A DNA stretch of 64,000 nt from Amphritea atlantica (GCF_900111095.1 NZ_FOGB01000011.1:62001-126000), one strand, 5' to 3'; shown: positions 19,151 to 27,607, counted from the stretch's first letter. Notes: generated from the sequence alone by a model not told the origin. A program made the numbers and translations.

Positions 19151-20191
19151 ATGGCTCTTATCAGTATGCGTCAGCTGCTGGATCATGCCGCAGAGAATAG
19201 CTACGGTATCCCAGCGTTTAACGTTAATAACCTGGAACAGATGCGCGCCATCATGGAAGCGGCTGACAAGACCAACTCGCCGGTAATTGTGCAGGCGTCT
19301 GCCGGTGCCCGTAAATATGCGGGCTCTAACTTCCTGCGGCATATGATTCTGGCGGCGATTGCTGAGTTTCCGCATATTCCGGTATGTATGCACCAGGATC
19401 ACGGCACCTCACCAGCGATCTGTCAGCGTTCCATCGCGATGGGCTTCTCTTCCGTCATGATGGACGGCTCCCTGAAAGAGGATGGTAAAACCCCCTCTGA
19501 TTATGAATACAACGTTGATGTTACCCGTCGTACCGTAGAGATGGCCCATGCGTGTGGTGTTTCTGTTGAGGGGGAACTGGGTTGTCTGGGGTCGCTGGAA
19601 ACCGGACAGGCTGGCGAAGAGGATGGTGTTGGCGCTGAAGGCACACTGTCCCATGACCAGATGCTGACCGATCCGGAAGAAGCATCTGACTTCGTGGCTA
19701 AAACCGGTGTCGATGCGCTGGCGATTGCCTGTGGTACCTCCCACGGTGCTTACAAGTTCACCCGTCCGCCAACCGGCGATATTCTGGCGATTGACCGCAT
19801 TAAAGCGATCCACGACCGCATCCCGAACACCCACCTGGTGATGCACGGTTCCTCCTCTGTTCCACAGGAGTGGCTGGCGATCATCAACGAGTTTGGTGGT
19901 GAGATTCCTGAGACCTACGGTGTGCCGGTTGAGCAGATCGTTGAGGGCATCAAGCATGGTGTGCGTAAGGTTAATATCGATACCGATTTGCGTCTGGCAT
20001 CTACCGGTGCGGTACGTCGCTTCATGGCGCAAAACCCATCGGAGTTCGATCCGCGTAAATTCCTTAAAGTCACCATGGATGCAATGAGCGAGATCTGTGT
20101 CGCCCGTTACGAAGCGTTCGGTACTGCCGGTCATGCGGATAAGATCGTACCGGTCTCTCTGGAAGGCATGGCAGATAAGTACGGTTTGTAA
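19151..20191 (+). CDS. fba: Fructose-bisphosphate aldolase, class II
   Basis: Zinc aldolase that splits or forms fructose 1,6-bisphosphate. The 346-residue length and Calvin-type pattern are clear: [27 protein letters not shown], the zinc motif [71 protein letters not shown] and [14 protein letters not shown]. It is the last gene of the carbon-metabolism group and is followed by a strong terminator. Confidence 0.97.
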   Translation: MALISMRQLLDHAAENSYGIPAFNVNNLEQMRAIMEAADKTNSPVIVQASAGARKYAGSNFLRHMILAAIAEFPHIPVCMHQDHGTSPAICQRSIAMGFSSVMMDGSLKEDGKTPSDYEYNVDVTRRTVEMAHACGVSVEGELGCLGSLETGQAGEEDGVGAEGTLSHDQMLTDPEEASDFVAKTGVDALAIACGTSHGAYKFTRPPTGDILAIDRIKAIHDRIPNTHLVMHGSSSVPQEWLAIINEFGGEIPETYGVPVEQIVEGIKHGVRKVNIDTDLRLASTGAVRRFMAQNPSEFDPRKFLKVTMDAMSEICVARYEAFGTAGHADKIVPVSLEGMADKYGL

Positions 20192-20212
20192 TACCGGTCT
20201 TCAGGTATAAAA

Positions 20213-20249
20213 AAACGCCCCTGTCTTTTAGAGAGGGGCGTTTTTTTTG
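20213..20249. terminator. Bidirectional terminator between fba and the TAXI-like gene
   Basis: An 8-bp stem (acgcccct / aggggcgt) at 20215-20241 has an 11-base loop and is flanked by A-runs and T8. It lies between two convergent genes and can serve both. Confidence 0.9.
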
Positions 20250-20254
20250 TTGGG

Positions 20255-21205
20255 TTATTTACTCAGAGAGAAATAGTTCCAGTTGGTTTGTTCGCCAGCC
20301 TCTTCCAGCTCATACACTGAAGCCCAGTTGGGGTTAGTGTCGGGATCATCGGCCAGATCAATCAGGCTGTCAGTAATGCAGTTAGCCAGATTGACCATGT
20401 TGGCATTTCGCTCTTCCTTACGGAAAGATTTGCCAATCAGGAGTGCGCGAACGCCGAAAGTCGGCACCGATTGAATTTTTCCGTCTACCCGATAGCTGAC
20501 GCTGGATTGAATGTAAAATGGAGCCTTTCCTGCCAGTTGTGCAAAGTCTATTGCGACCAGGTGGTATTTACCACTGGCAAGATACTGCTCTACCGGTTTG
20601 TAAGGGTGTCCGCCAACCAGCACTAATGGCATGTTTGGATTGCTGCGTTTATCTGCCGGAATCTCAACAACATTCAGATTTAAACCCATAAAGTAGCTCA
20701 ACGCTTTGGCGCTGATAACGCTACCGCCCCAGGAACCGACGGTCTGGCCTTTTAACAGATTAAGCGAGATTGGTTTTGGCTTTTCATCTTTAATCAGCCC
20801 GCTCCACATCGCTTTCCAGCCGGCGTCATCACCCTCTGGCTGATAGCCTTTTGGTATCAGAAGGTGAAGGGATTCCATATGCATCCCGTCGATAACCTTC
20901 ATGCGATTGCCGTTAACCTTGCGGGGCTCTGTTTTGGCGAAATATTGCAATACATCTTCCTGAACCACGCCCATAGAGAACTGTTTGCTATTCATGCCCA
21001 GCAGGTTCTCTACAGACCCGTCTGACTTCACTGGTAAAAGATGCGCATCATTTTCCAGCGCGTCATCACAATACGCTTTAATATCTTTCACCATGGAGTA
21101 GTAGTTACCGCTCTCAGAACCGGTGCCGACTTTTACGTCCGTAGCCGAGGCCATCGTGGTCAGTCCCAGCAGAGTTAAGCAGCCAAGCGCTTTAAATAGA
21201 TTCAT
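20255..21205 (-). CDS. TAXI-like periplasmic solute-binding protein
   Basis: A 316-residue secreted protein. Residues 1-21 form a Sec signal peptide (hydrophobic core, then TMASA before the mature TDVKVGTG). The mature start VKVGTGSESGNYYSMVKDI resembles the TAXI family of TRAP-transporter binding proteins, which open with a GTGxxxGxYY pattern. VGSWGGSVISAKALSYF also fits a binding-protein hinge region. No TRAP permease is nearby. The gene instead ends a minus-strand operon with a 54-aa membrane peptide and a coiled-coil membrane protein. A signalling or envelope-stress role is therefore possible, but this is inference. Confidence 0.72.
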   Translation of the reverse strand: MNLFKALGCLTLLGLTTMASATDVKVGTGSESGNYYSMVKDIKAYCDDALENDAHLLPVKSDGSVENLLGMNSKQFSMGVVQEDVLQYFAKTEPRKVNGNRMKVIDGMHMESLHLLIPKGYQPEGDDAGWKAMWSGLIKDEKPKPISLNLLKGQTVGSWGGSVISAKALSYFMGLNLNVVEIPADKRSNPNMPLVLVGGHPYKPVEQYLASGKYHLVAIDFAQLAGKAPFYIQSSVSYRVDGKIQSVPTFGVRALLIGKSFRKEERNANMVNLANCITDSLIDLADDPDTNPNWASVYELEEAGEQTNWNYFSLSK

Positions 21206-21232
21206 ATCTACATCCTTGTTTTGATTAATAGG

Positions 21233-21397
21233 TTATTGAAAGGGGTTTGATTCCTGAGAGACGGGTTCTGCATCCCTACTCTGTGTGTCTGGATTGTCGA
21301 TAAAAAAGGTTAGCAGACCAATAATGACAGCCAGTCCCAGAAGTCCGGTTAGTGTCCATCTCATAATTCGGGTGGAGGTGGTTTCCTGTTCGCTCAT
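21233..21397 (-). CDS. Small single-pass membrane protein (54 aa)
   Basis: A short gene with an excellent ribosome binding site (aaggagat, 4 bases before the ATG). The product starts MSEQETTSTRIMRW, then has a hydrophobic helix at about residues 14-34 (LTGLLGLAVIIGLLTFF), then a polar tail ending SQESNPFQ. It lies 27 bases upstream of the TAXI-like gene and 18 bases after the coiled-coil gene, all on the minus strand. No family is recognised. The reading frame, the start signal and the tight spacing support a real gene. Confidence 0.75.
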   Translation of the reverse strand: MSEQETTSTRIMRWTLTGLLGLAVIIGLLTFFIDNPDTQSRDAEPVSQESNPFQ

Positions 21398-21415
21398 TTT
21401 TATCTCCTTTTCTGC

Positions 21416-22198
21416 CTAGTCGGCCATATCTACTGCCATATCCCGGGCACTGTTTTCAATCTCGACTAAGGCGGTATTAAAGTCTGTTTCGATCTGGCTG
21501 AATGCTTCCAGTGAGAGCATCTCTTCTAACTGATCATTACCGGTATGTTTTATAAATGACATCGCCTGACTTGCCTGGGCAGCAAAGGCTTCCATGTCTT
21601 TATACTCTTTAACTTTCTGCTCAAATTGACGGTTGACGGCTGCCGCTCGATCCAGCTTTTCAAGTATCTGTTGATAGGCTTCAGTGACCTGTGCCAATAA
21701 CTTTTTTTTGCGTTCATAAATCGGTTTGCCCTGGTTTCGTTCATCAATCTGACTTTCCATTTTCCGAATCGCTGAACCCATCTGGTCCCGGGCGGCACGG
21801 GCCTGTTCTAATCGTTGAGCGTTAACCAGTACCTGATTATCAAGTTGTTCTGTGGCATTACGGCGGGCTTCCTCCATCATCTTCTTTATTCTGAAATTTT
21901 TCGTTTTCTGACGGATAACCGGGTCCATCGCCTTAAGAAAGCGCAACCCGTAGAAGCCACCGACTGCAGCGCTAACGGACAGAATCAGCGCAAACACTCC
22001 GGTGATGATTTGCAGGGCAAACATCCCTATCAGAAAAAAAACACCCAGCGTCATACCGGCAAATATAAGATTGCGCGGAAGAACCGAGATAGCAGATTTC
22101 CTAAACTGCTCAATCTTTGCTAATTCAGTTTTATTCTGTTGCAGGACTTCAGCAAAGCCGCTCGTCGCTATCCCTGTTACAGCGATTTCAGAGTTCAT
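21416..22198 (-). CDS. Coiled-coil membrane protein of unknown function
   Basis: A 260-residue protein. Residues 1-42 are polar. Residues 43-92 form two hydrophobic helices (NLIFAGMTLGVFFLIGMFAL, then ITGVFALILSVSAAVGGFYG). Residues 95-215 are charged, helical and of coiled-coil type, rich in Gln, Glu, Lys and Arg. The last 45 residues (EEMLSLEAFSQIETDFNTAL) faintly recall the end of PspA-like proteins. It is the first gene of the operon with the 54-aa peptide and the TAXI-like protein. The function is unknown; a membrane scaffold or stress sensor is a guess. Confidence 0.75.
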   Translation of the reverse strand: MNSEIAVTGIATSGFAEVLQQNKTELAKIEQFRKSAISVLPRNLIFAGMTLGVFFLIGMFALQIITGVFALILSVSAAVGGFYGLRFLKAMDPVIRQKTKNFRIKKMMEEARRNATEQLDNQVLVNAQRLEQARAARDQMGSAIRKMESQIDERNQGKPIYERKKKLLAQVTEAYQQILEKLDRAAAVNRQFEQKVKEYKDMEAFAAQASQAMSFIKHTGNDQLEEMLSLEAFSQIETDFNTALVEIENSARDMAVDMAD

Positions 22199-22664
22199 AG
22201 AACATCCCTTTATTTCTCACTATGGGGGTTGATGCAGCATCACCTGGATCGCATCAGCTCATTCCGCCTGGGCGGTACAGAGAAAGGAAAAATCAGAGGG
22301 TGAAGAAGAGGAGAAAAGTATGCAGAGTATTACAGCTCTGATCGAAACAGTGCTACTCCTTCAGCACAATACAGCCACCAGTGTGGGCCTATCTGAAATT
22401 CCTTTTTCGGGGCAAATCCTAACCTATTAATCAATCAAAGGCTATACCTTAGATGCAGCTTCTATTTGCACTGATGCCGGCAGGTTCTTTGACCGAGGTA
22501 ATAGGGCAGGGCCTCAGTTCTGCAGGTTCAGAGTGATTTCTACTTTCATCTGAAACGCCAGTGGCAGTAAAAGCCGGAGGATTGATTCCCAACTGGGCTG
22601 AGACATCACTGTTGGTGTATGATTTTTGTCGTGTTATATGGACCCCGGCAACAAGGATGAATCT
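22199..22664. other. Divergent intergenic region before the first FGE-fold lipoprotein
   Basis: A 466-base gap between the minus-strand membrane operon and the plus-strand lipoprotein gene, holding the promoters of both. A short palindrome (tgatgc a gcatca) lies at 22230-22242, close to the coiled-coil gene start, and could be an operator. A 36-codon frame at 22320-22430 has a good ribosome binding site but no protein-like features. The first tandem repeat unit begins at about 22618. Nothing else is recognised. Confidence 0.35.
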
Positions 22665-23711
22665 ATGCCCACTCTGACCCGACTGTTTCAGCTAGTTTCT
22701 GTTATCTCTCTTTCCTGTGTTCTGATTCTCAGTGGCTGTAACAGCGAAGCTGATATCGTTGTTACCAGTGATGTTGTGTCTGCAGACAAGATTGCTGAGA
22801 TACGGGCCAATATCCAAACACTACATCCCGATGCTGATAGTCAACTGCAGGCTCAGGTGCTGGATACCGTGGTGCGGGCAATCGAGGATATGGTATTTAT
22901 TGAGGGCGGTCAGTTTATGATGGGGGATTTTGGTATGCCCTGTGATGCTGCCCCTGAACGGCCCGTCTGGCGCGAGACAGAGAATATGTGTAATGCCAGC
23001 CACTGGGCGGATACCAGCCCAGCCCATCCGGTGGAGCTGGATAGTTACTCACTGTCGAAATATGAGACCCGGGTGAAGGATATGGATCGCTATCTTCTGG
23101 CTCATAATGAGCCTCTACCGAAACCTGAAGTCCGGGAACGCAGGCCGGATAGTTTTCAATTTCAACCGGATAATCCCGCCAGTACACGGGGATGGCAGGA
23201 TGCTAAAGATTACTGCACCTGGCTGGGGCAGTTAACGGGGTATGCATTTGATCTGCCCACTGAAGCCCAGTGGGAGTTTGCTGCCCGAAACCGCGGAAAA
23301 AAGATTTACTATGCAACGGATAATGGTTTTTTAGAGAACAAGAGGAATACAAGGCCGTATGATAAGGACTCAGGTAAGTTAGGAGATACCTATCCGGTGG
23401 ATATGTTGCCGCCTAATCCACTGGGAATTTATGGACTGCAGAATAATGCCGCTGAATGGGTAAATGATTGGTATGACCCGGATTATTACAGTTATAGTCC
23501 AGTCAAAAATCCCCAGGGGCCTGAAAAATCGGTGCAAGTGAAGAAACAGTACCAGCCTCTTCAGGCCTATCGGGTGCTTCGTGGTAACTGGGCCTTTGAA
23601 GTTAATTCCAACATTTTGATTCGTCGTGAAATTGAAACAAACGAAGAGCCAATATATAGTCCTTGGGCGGGGTTTCGTTGTGCAACTCAGTCTAGAAAAA
23701 AGCTTTTTTAA
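22665..23711 (+). CDS. FGE-sulfatase-fold lipoprotein, copy 1
   Basis: A 348-residue lipoprotein. The signal peptide ends in a lipobox LILSGC, so Cys25 is the lipidated residue; the next residue is Asn, which suits the outer membrane. From about residue 80 the protein has the FGE-sulfatase (SUMF1) fold: DMVFIEGGQFMMGDFG, STRGWQDAKDYCTWLGQLTG, DLPTEAQWEFAAR, NPLGIYGLQNNAAEWVNDWY and a final WAGFRCATQ. The catalytic Cys pair of true formylglycine-generating enzymes is absent: the segment after VLRGNWAFEV has none before GFRC. The start at 22665 has aagga 7 bases upstream. It may be a binding or immunity lipoprotein for the convergent 759-aa protein (inference). Confidence 0.85.
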   Translation: MPTLTRLFQLVSVISLSCVLILSGCNSEADIVVTSDVVSADKIAEIRANIQTLHPDADSQLQAQVLDTVVRAIEDMVFIEGGQFMMGDFGMPCDAAPERPVWRETENMCNASHWADTSPAHPVELDSYSLSKYETRVKDMDRYLLAHNEPLPKPEVRERRPDSFQFQPDNPASTRGWQDAKDYCTWLGQLTGYAFDLPTEAQWEFAARNRGKKIYYATDNGFLENKRNTRPYDKDSGKLGDTYPVDMLPPNPLGIYGLQNNAAEWVNDWYDPDYYSYSPVKNPQGPEKSVQVKKQYQPLQAYRVLRGNWAFEVNSNILIRREIETNEEPIYSPWAGFRCATQSRKKLF

Positions 23712-23739
23712 TCTGAGAGTGGTATTAGTTGATGGGGGG

Positions 23740-23845
23740 TACCCGATGGATAATCCCCAAACCTCATCCATATTGGCTACCACCTGCTTATCCTGAATGT
23801 TTCCCTTGGGATATTTTGGGGAAAAAGGGTTTGAGTTCGTTGCGA
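23740..23845 (-). pseudogene. Remnant of the 99-aa gene (C-terminal fragment)
   Basis: On the minus strand this stretch encodes NPFSPKYPK, then DKQVVANMDEVWGLSI. That is a clear relative of the C-terminus of the 99-aa gene at 24987-25286 (TPFTPRKYP, DKQVVASIEEVWGVTIS). The DNA is alignable over about 100 bases. No start or upstream coding part remains, and the stop is lost. It is the tail end of the first tandem unit and shows that a full copy of the small gene was once here or was cut by the duplication. Confidence 0.75.
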
Positions 23846-23912
23846 CTGGAGTCCTGAGGTCCATTCAGGTATGATTTTGGGCGTTATGGACCCCGGCAAC
23901 AAGGATGAATCT

Positions 23913-24959
23913 ATGCCCACTCTGACCCGACTGTTCCAGTCAGTATCTGTTATCTCTCTTTCCTGTGCTTTGATTCTCAGTGGCTGTAAAAGCGAAGCTG
24001 ATATCGTTGTTACCAGTGATGTTGTGTCTGCAGAAAAGATTGCTGAGATCCGCGCCAATATCCAAACACTACATCCCGATGCCGATAGTCAACTGCAGGC
24101 TAAAGTGCTGGATACGGCGGTGCGGGCAGTTGAGGATATGGTATTTATTGAGGGGGGTAAATTTATGATGGGGGATTTTGGTATGCCCTGTGATGCTGAC
24201 CCTGAACGGCCCGTCTGGCGCGAGACCGAGAATATGTGCAATGCAACGCGTTCGATGGATACCAGCCCGTCCCATCCGGTGGAGCTGGATAGCTACTCGC
24301 TGTCAAAGTATGAGACCCGGGTGAAGGATATGGATCGCTATCTTCTGGCTCATAATGAGCCTCTACCTAAGCCAGAGTTAAGAGAGGTAGAGCCAGAAAA
24401 CTTTCAGTTTCAACCCGATAATCCTGCCAGTACACGGGGATGGCAGGATGCTAAAGATTACTGTACCTGGCTGGGTCAGTTAACGGGGTATGCGTTTGAT
24501 CTGCCCACTGAAGCTCAATGGGAATTTGCAGCCCGAAACCGCGGGAAAAAGATTTACTATGCAACGGATAATGGCTTTTTAGAGAACAAAAGAAATACAA
24601 GGCCGTATGATAAGGACTCAGGTAAGTTAGGGCATACCTATCCGGTGGATATGTTGCCACCAAATCCGTTAGGGATTTATGGACTGCAGAATAATGCCGC
24701 TGAATGGGTAAATGACTGGTATGACCCGGAGTATTACAGTTATAGCCCGGTCAAAAATCCCCAGGGACCTGAAAAAGCGGTGCAAGTGAAGAAACAGTAC
24801 CAGCCTCTTCAGACCTATCGGGTGCTTCGTGGTAACTGGGCCTTTGAAGTTAATTCCAACATTTTGATTCGTCGTGAAAGTGAAACGAACGGGAAACCAA
24901 CATATAGCCCTATGGCGGGCTTTCGTTGTGCGACTCAGTCTACAGAAAAACTTTTTTAA
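23913..24959 (+). CDS. FGE-sulfatase-fold lipoprotein, copy 2
   Basis: A 348-residue paralogue of the gene at 22665, differing at about 30 residues by eye. The lipobox is LILSGC; the residue after the lipidated Cys25 is Lys instead of Asn. Differences gather in a few spots: NATRSMDTSPS replaces NASHWADTSPA, LREVEPENF replaces VRERRPDSF, and the C-terminal stretch after IRRE. The fold motifs and the lack of the catalytic Cys pair are the same. The same aagga site precedes the ATG at 23913. It converges on the 99-aa gene, 27 bases away. Local diversification of near-identical copies fits a specificity role such as immunity (inference). Confidence 0.85.
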   Translation: MPTLTRLFQSVSVISLSCALILSGCKSEADIVVTSDVVSAEKIAEIRANIQTLHPDADSQLQAKVLDTAVRAVEDMVFIEGGKFMMGDFGMPCDADPERPVWRETENMCNATRSMDTSPSHPVELDSYSLSKYETRVKDMDRYLLAHNEPLPKPELREVEPENFQFQPDNPASTRGWQDAKDYCTWLGQLTGYAFDLPTEAQWEFAARNRGKKIYYATDNGFLENKRNTRPYDKDSGKLGHTYPVDMLPPNPLGIYGLQNNAAEWVNDWYDPEYYSYSPVKNPQGPEKAVQVKKQYQPLQTYRVLRGNWAFEVNSNILIRRESETNGKPTYSPMAGFRCATQSTEKLF

Positions 24960-24986
24960 TCTGATAGCGATATTAGTTGGTGGGGA

Positions 24987-25286
24987 TTAGCTGATGGTTA
25001 CTCCCCAGACCTCCTCAATACTGGCCACCACCTGCTTATCTTGACGTTTATCGACCGGATATTTTCTGGGGGTAAAGGGAGTTAGTTGATTATAAGCGGT
25101 TTGTTCTGGTTCTATTACCTGTAGAGACTTTATCCAGTTAATAAACTCCAGATATTGTGTGCCGTCCAGTATGGAGGTTAATCGTTGCATACTCAGATAC
25201 ATATCAACCGGCTCACCTTTTTTACTCATCCGCTCCAGTATCTGCATAAAGTGACGCCATGAATGTACATTATTCAATATCATCAT
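24987..25286 (-). CDS. Unknown 99-aa protein paired with the 759-aa gene
   Basis: A 99-residue protein with no recognised family. It starts MMILNNVHSWRHFMQILERM, is mostly helical in character and ends VVASIEEVWGVTIS. Its start lies 18 bases after the stop of the 759-aa gene on the same strand, so the two form an operon. It has no signal peptide or membrane helix and is probably cytoplasmic. A role as adaptor, chaperone or immunity protein for the large gene product is possible. The duplicated C-terminal fragment at 23740-23845 supports it as a real coding sequence, since the protein-level match is kept. Confidence 0.7.
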   Translation of the reverse strand: MMILNNVHSWRHFMQILERMSKKGEPVDMYLSMQRLTSILDGTQYLEFINWIKSLQVIEPEQTAYNQLTPFTPRKYPVDKRQDKQVVASIEEVWGVTIS

Positions 25287-25304
25287 AATGGCGGTTTCCT
25301 GTGA

Positions 25305-27584
25305 TTATTCAAAGCTGAAAACGAAGGTAGAACTCAAGCAGTAGAGCATTGGACCAACTGTTTCTGGAGGCAGTGTTTCTAAATTTATAGCGAGATGCCC
25401 ATTTTTGATATTCTCCGCGATGGCTTTAGCTTCATCCTCTATTCTTGCTCTTTCATCCCACCAATCAGTAATTTCTTTACGTACGCTATTAAGCGATGAA
25501 AACAGTGCTTTTATTGCTTCAAGCTGCATCTCTTCTTTAAAAACATAAACTTTATAGAGCCACTTTGACATAATCAAAAATGTTTGTTCATCAACAAATG
25601 TCAGGTGCCGATAATCACTCCGCTGCAGTGCTTTCAGAATAAACTCAAATAGTGTCAGCAGATTGTTAAGGTCTACTTCGGTTTCAAATCCGCCGGAGAT
25701 GCCGAGGCCCCAGGCTGCCGAGGCGCGAAAGTAGACAATAACTTTGCCGTATTCCCAGGCGATTTTTAGATGGCTGCCTGCAGCGACGCCGACTGATGCG
25801 CCGGCTTTAACACCCGTTTTGGCGAGGTCAAGAAATTCATTGGCTTTTGGGGCGTCCTTAGCTCCATCTTTAATGGGCTTAGGTGGTGCCTGCCATTGGG
25901 CCGCCAGACTGACCGCTGCGCCCGCTTTTGCCCCCGCAAACACTTCGCCTTTCAGGTTTGCATAGACATTGCCTTCAGGTTCAGGACCATTGGAAACCGC
26001 CCGCTCTCCTTTCCATCGAGAGGCTGGTTGTGATTCAACCTCAAACTTAGGTATGAGTAATAACCCGGCACCCACTTCCTGTTCCAGTTGACGGCTGTCT
26101 TTTTCCATATCGGTAGTATTGTTATGTTGCTTGCGCTTGGAGGTTTTATATAGCTTACCTCCCAGAGAGCTCTCCAGGGTTCCTTCCACGCCAGCGAAAA
26201 CACTCATAAGCACTTTGCCATGAAAGCGCATATAACCCATCTCTATGGAGCGTTCTTTCTTGTCGGCCCCGCGAAAGCTAACGTAGATCAGTTGCCCTTT
26301 CTCATTGGGGAAAATAGCACTACCCTCTATTTTGCCCTCAAATAAGCTGAATTTCGCTTCAGCTTTGGCCGCCAGGTTGACTTCGCCATCCATCGGGTTC
26401 CATTTAGCTTCGCCTATATTAGCGCCAGCGGCAAAACGGAAGGCCTGAGCCTCTGCTGATGCTGCAAAGACAGGACCGTCCTTCCCTAACTGACCTTTGA
26501 CAACTTTTTTGGGAAACACGTCCTGATATAATGCGTTAAAGGGGTGACATTCGGTGCTCTCCCACTCCAAGTTGCCTGCCTCCTTGAACCAGGGGAGGCT
26601 ACCCAGATTTGCGGTATCGTATTTCGGTTTGAGCTGTTGCTTAAAGTCCTCAATCATCGCGTCAACAATGTCGCTGAGTTCAGTTTTATTCTGTTGGGAT
26701 TCTGTTTGAGGTTTTGCGGAGGTTTTATGACTCTTTTCAGTTGCGGTATTAAGGGATTCCATTAACTTTTGGGTTTCTTGCGAAAGCTTTATAGGAATCC
26801 AACCGTTTTCACTATTCTCTTTGAGTTCTCTTAGTTTCTTATTGGAAAGATAAAATAGCTTATCTGGCGCACTGAATCGCTGTAGTTCGGTAACGGTGAT
26901 GCCGCCCTCTATTCCGCCCGTTGTTCCGGAAGGAACTAATGTATCGACATTATTTGTGGGCTCCACTACCGAGGTCGGCTTACAGAGCCCCCGACTTTCA
27001 AGTTCTCTTAGCTCTAATAGCTTTGGCTTTATGACCTGAAGATGGGCCATACGTAGCTTATTAATCGGACTCCGTTTAACAGATACCGCGCTGCGTCCCC
27101 GAATATTTTCCAGTGCCTGATTGACTTTAAGCTCTTCTGATTCCAGTTGAGCGAGCTGGGCTTTGCAGCTTTTCGATGTTGTCGATTTTTCAGGTGGGTG
27201 ATAGTGTTCACCATATGTTGCGGTTTTATCAGCCACGTTTGGCCGTGGATCGACAAGCCCCATCTTCGTTGCATCTTTAATCCAGGCGATACGTTTTTTC
27301 AGCATAGCATCCCGCTCTTTTTGCGAGGGGAAGCTATCCGCTTCTGCACTGACTATTTCAGCAAACGTCTGCATCATGTCTGCTACTGCAGCACATTCCG
27401 TATGCAGTGTTTCAGAGGCCGCTTTAGTCAGAAAATAGAGTTGATTACGTGTGCCGGTAATATGAACTATTTCAAACAGAGGAGGAGTACAGCTATCTTG
27501 TCCAGTATTGCTGCTATTGGTGTCTGAATTGCCCGTCTGGGTCTTTTTAGGCAGACAGGAACCATTGGTTGGCGTTGTACTCAT
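25305..27584 (-). CDS. Large protein of unknown function, candidate secreted toxin/effector
   Basis: A 759-residue protein that I cannot place in a family. Residues 1-45 are Ser/Thr/Asn-rich. Residues 45-320 are polar and partly helical, with several Cys. From about 370 to 640 there are repeated Ala/Gly-rich beta-like stretches (VNLAAKAEAKFSLFEGKIEG, GEVFAGAKAGAAVSLAAQW, VKAGASVGVAAGSHLKIAW, WGLGISGGFETEVD). The C-terminal 110 residues are helical and charged. There is no signal peptide. The two convergent FGE-fold lipoproteins and the 99-aa partner suggest an effector/immunity locus, perhaps linked to a type VI secretion system, but no secretion gene lies in the window. The ribosome binding site is aggga. 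Confidence 0.65.
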   Translation of the reverse strand: MSTTPTNGSCLPKKTQTGNSDTNSSNTGQDSCTPPLFEIVHITGTRNQLYFLTKAASETLHTECAAVADMMQTFAEIVSAEADSFPSQKERDAMLKKRIAWIKDATKMGLVDPRPNVADKTATYGEHYHPPEKSTTSKSCKAQLAQLESEELKVNQALENIRGRSAVSVKRSPINKLRMAHLQVIKPKLLELRELESRGLCKPTSVVEPTNNVDTLVPSGTTGGIEGGITVTELQRFSAPDKLFYLSNKKLRELKENSENGWIPIKLSQETQKLMESLNTATEKSHKTSAKPQTESQQNKTELSDIVDAMIEDFKQQLKPKYDTANLGSLPWFKEAGNLEWESTECHPFNALYQDVFPKKVVKGQLGKDGPVFAASAEAQAFRFAAGANIGEAKWNPMDGEVNLAAKAEAKFSLFEGKIEGSAIFPNEKGQLIYVSFRGADKKERSIEMGYMRFHGKVLMSVFAGVEGTLESSLGGKLYKTSKRKQHNNTTDMEKDSRQLEQEVGAGLLLIPKFEVESQPASRWKGERAVSNGPEPEGNVYANLKGEVFAGAKAGAAVSLAAQWQAPPKPIKDGAKDAPKANEFLDLAKTGVKAGASVGVAAGSHLKIAWEYGKVIVYFRASAAWGLGISGGFETEVDLNNLLTLFEFILKALQRSDYRHLTFVDEQTFLIMSKWLYKVYVFKEEMQLEAIKALFSSLNSVRKEITDWWDERARIEDEAKAIAENIKNGHLAINLETLPPETVGPMLYCLSSTFVFSFE

Positions 27585-27607
27585 TATTCATCCCTGTTGA
27601 GTCACTT

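Larger units (their letters stand above)
22618..25085. repeat. Tandem duplication of an FGE-lipoprotein unit
   Basis: Two units of about 1.2 kb lie head to tail: roughly 22618-23845 and 23862-25085. Each starts with a similar leader, followed by atggaccccggcaacaagg, and carries a full FGE-fold lipoprotein gene. Each ends with sequence matching the 3' end of the minus-strand 99-aa gene. In unit 2 that end belongs to the intact gene; in unit 1 only about 100 bases of it remain. This is a segmental duplication, seen directly by comparing the two units. Confidence 0.9.

Noticed and set aside
20255-21205. TRAP transporter system
   Set aside because: Only the binding protein is present; no DctQ/DctM-type permease gene occurs in the window.
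22320-22430. 36-codon frame with a strong ribosome binding site (gaggagaaaag) upstream of the first lipoprotein gene
   Set aside because: The peptide has no hydrophobic or structured pattern and no operon context; a purine-rich stretch can arise by chance. Kept only as part of the region description.
23379-23864. 161-codon minus-strand frame opposite the end of lipoprotein copy 1
   Set aside because: Most of it is antisense to the lipoprotein gene. Only the first about 35 codons are meaningful, as the remnant of the 99-aa gene, which is listed separately.
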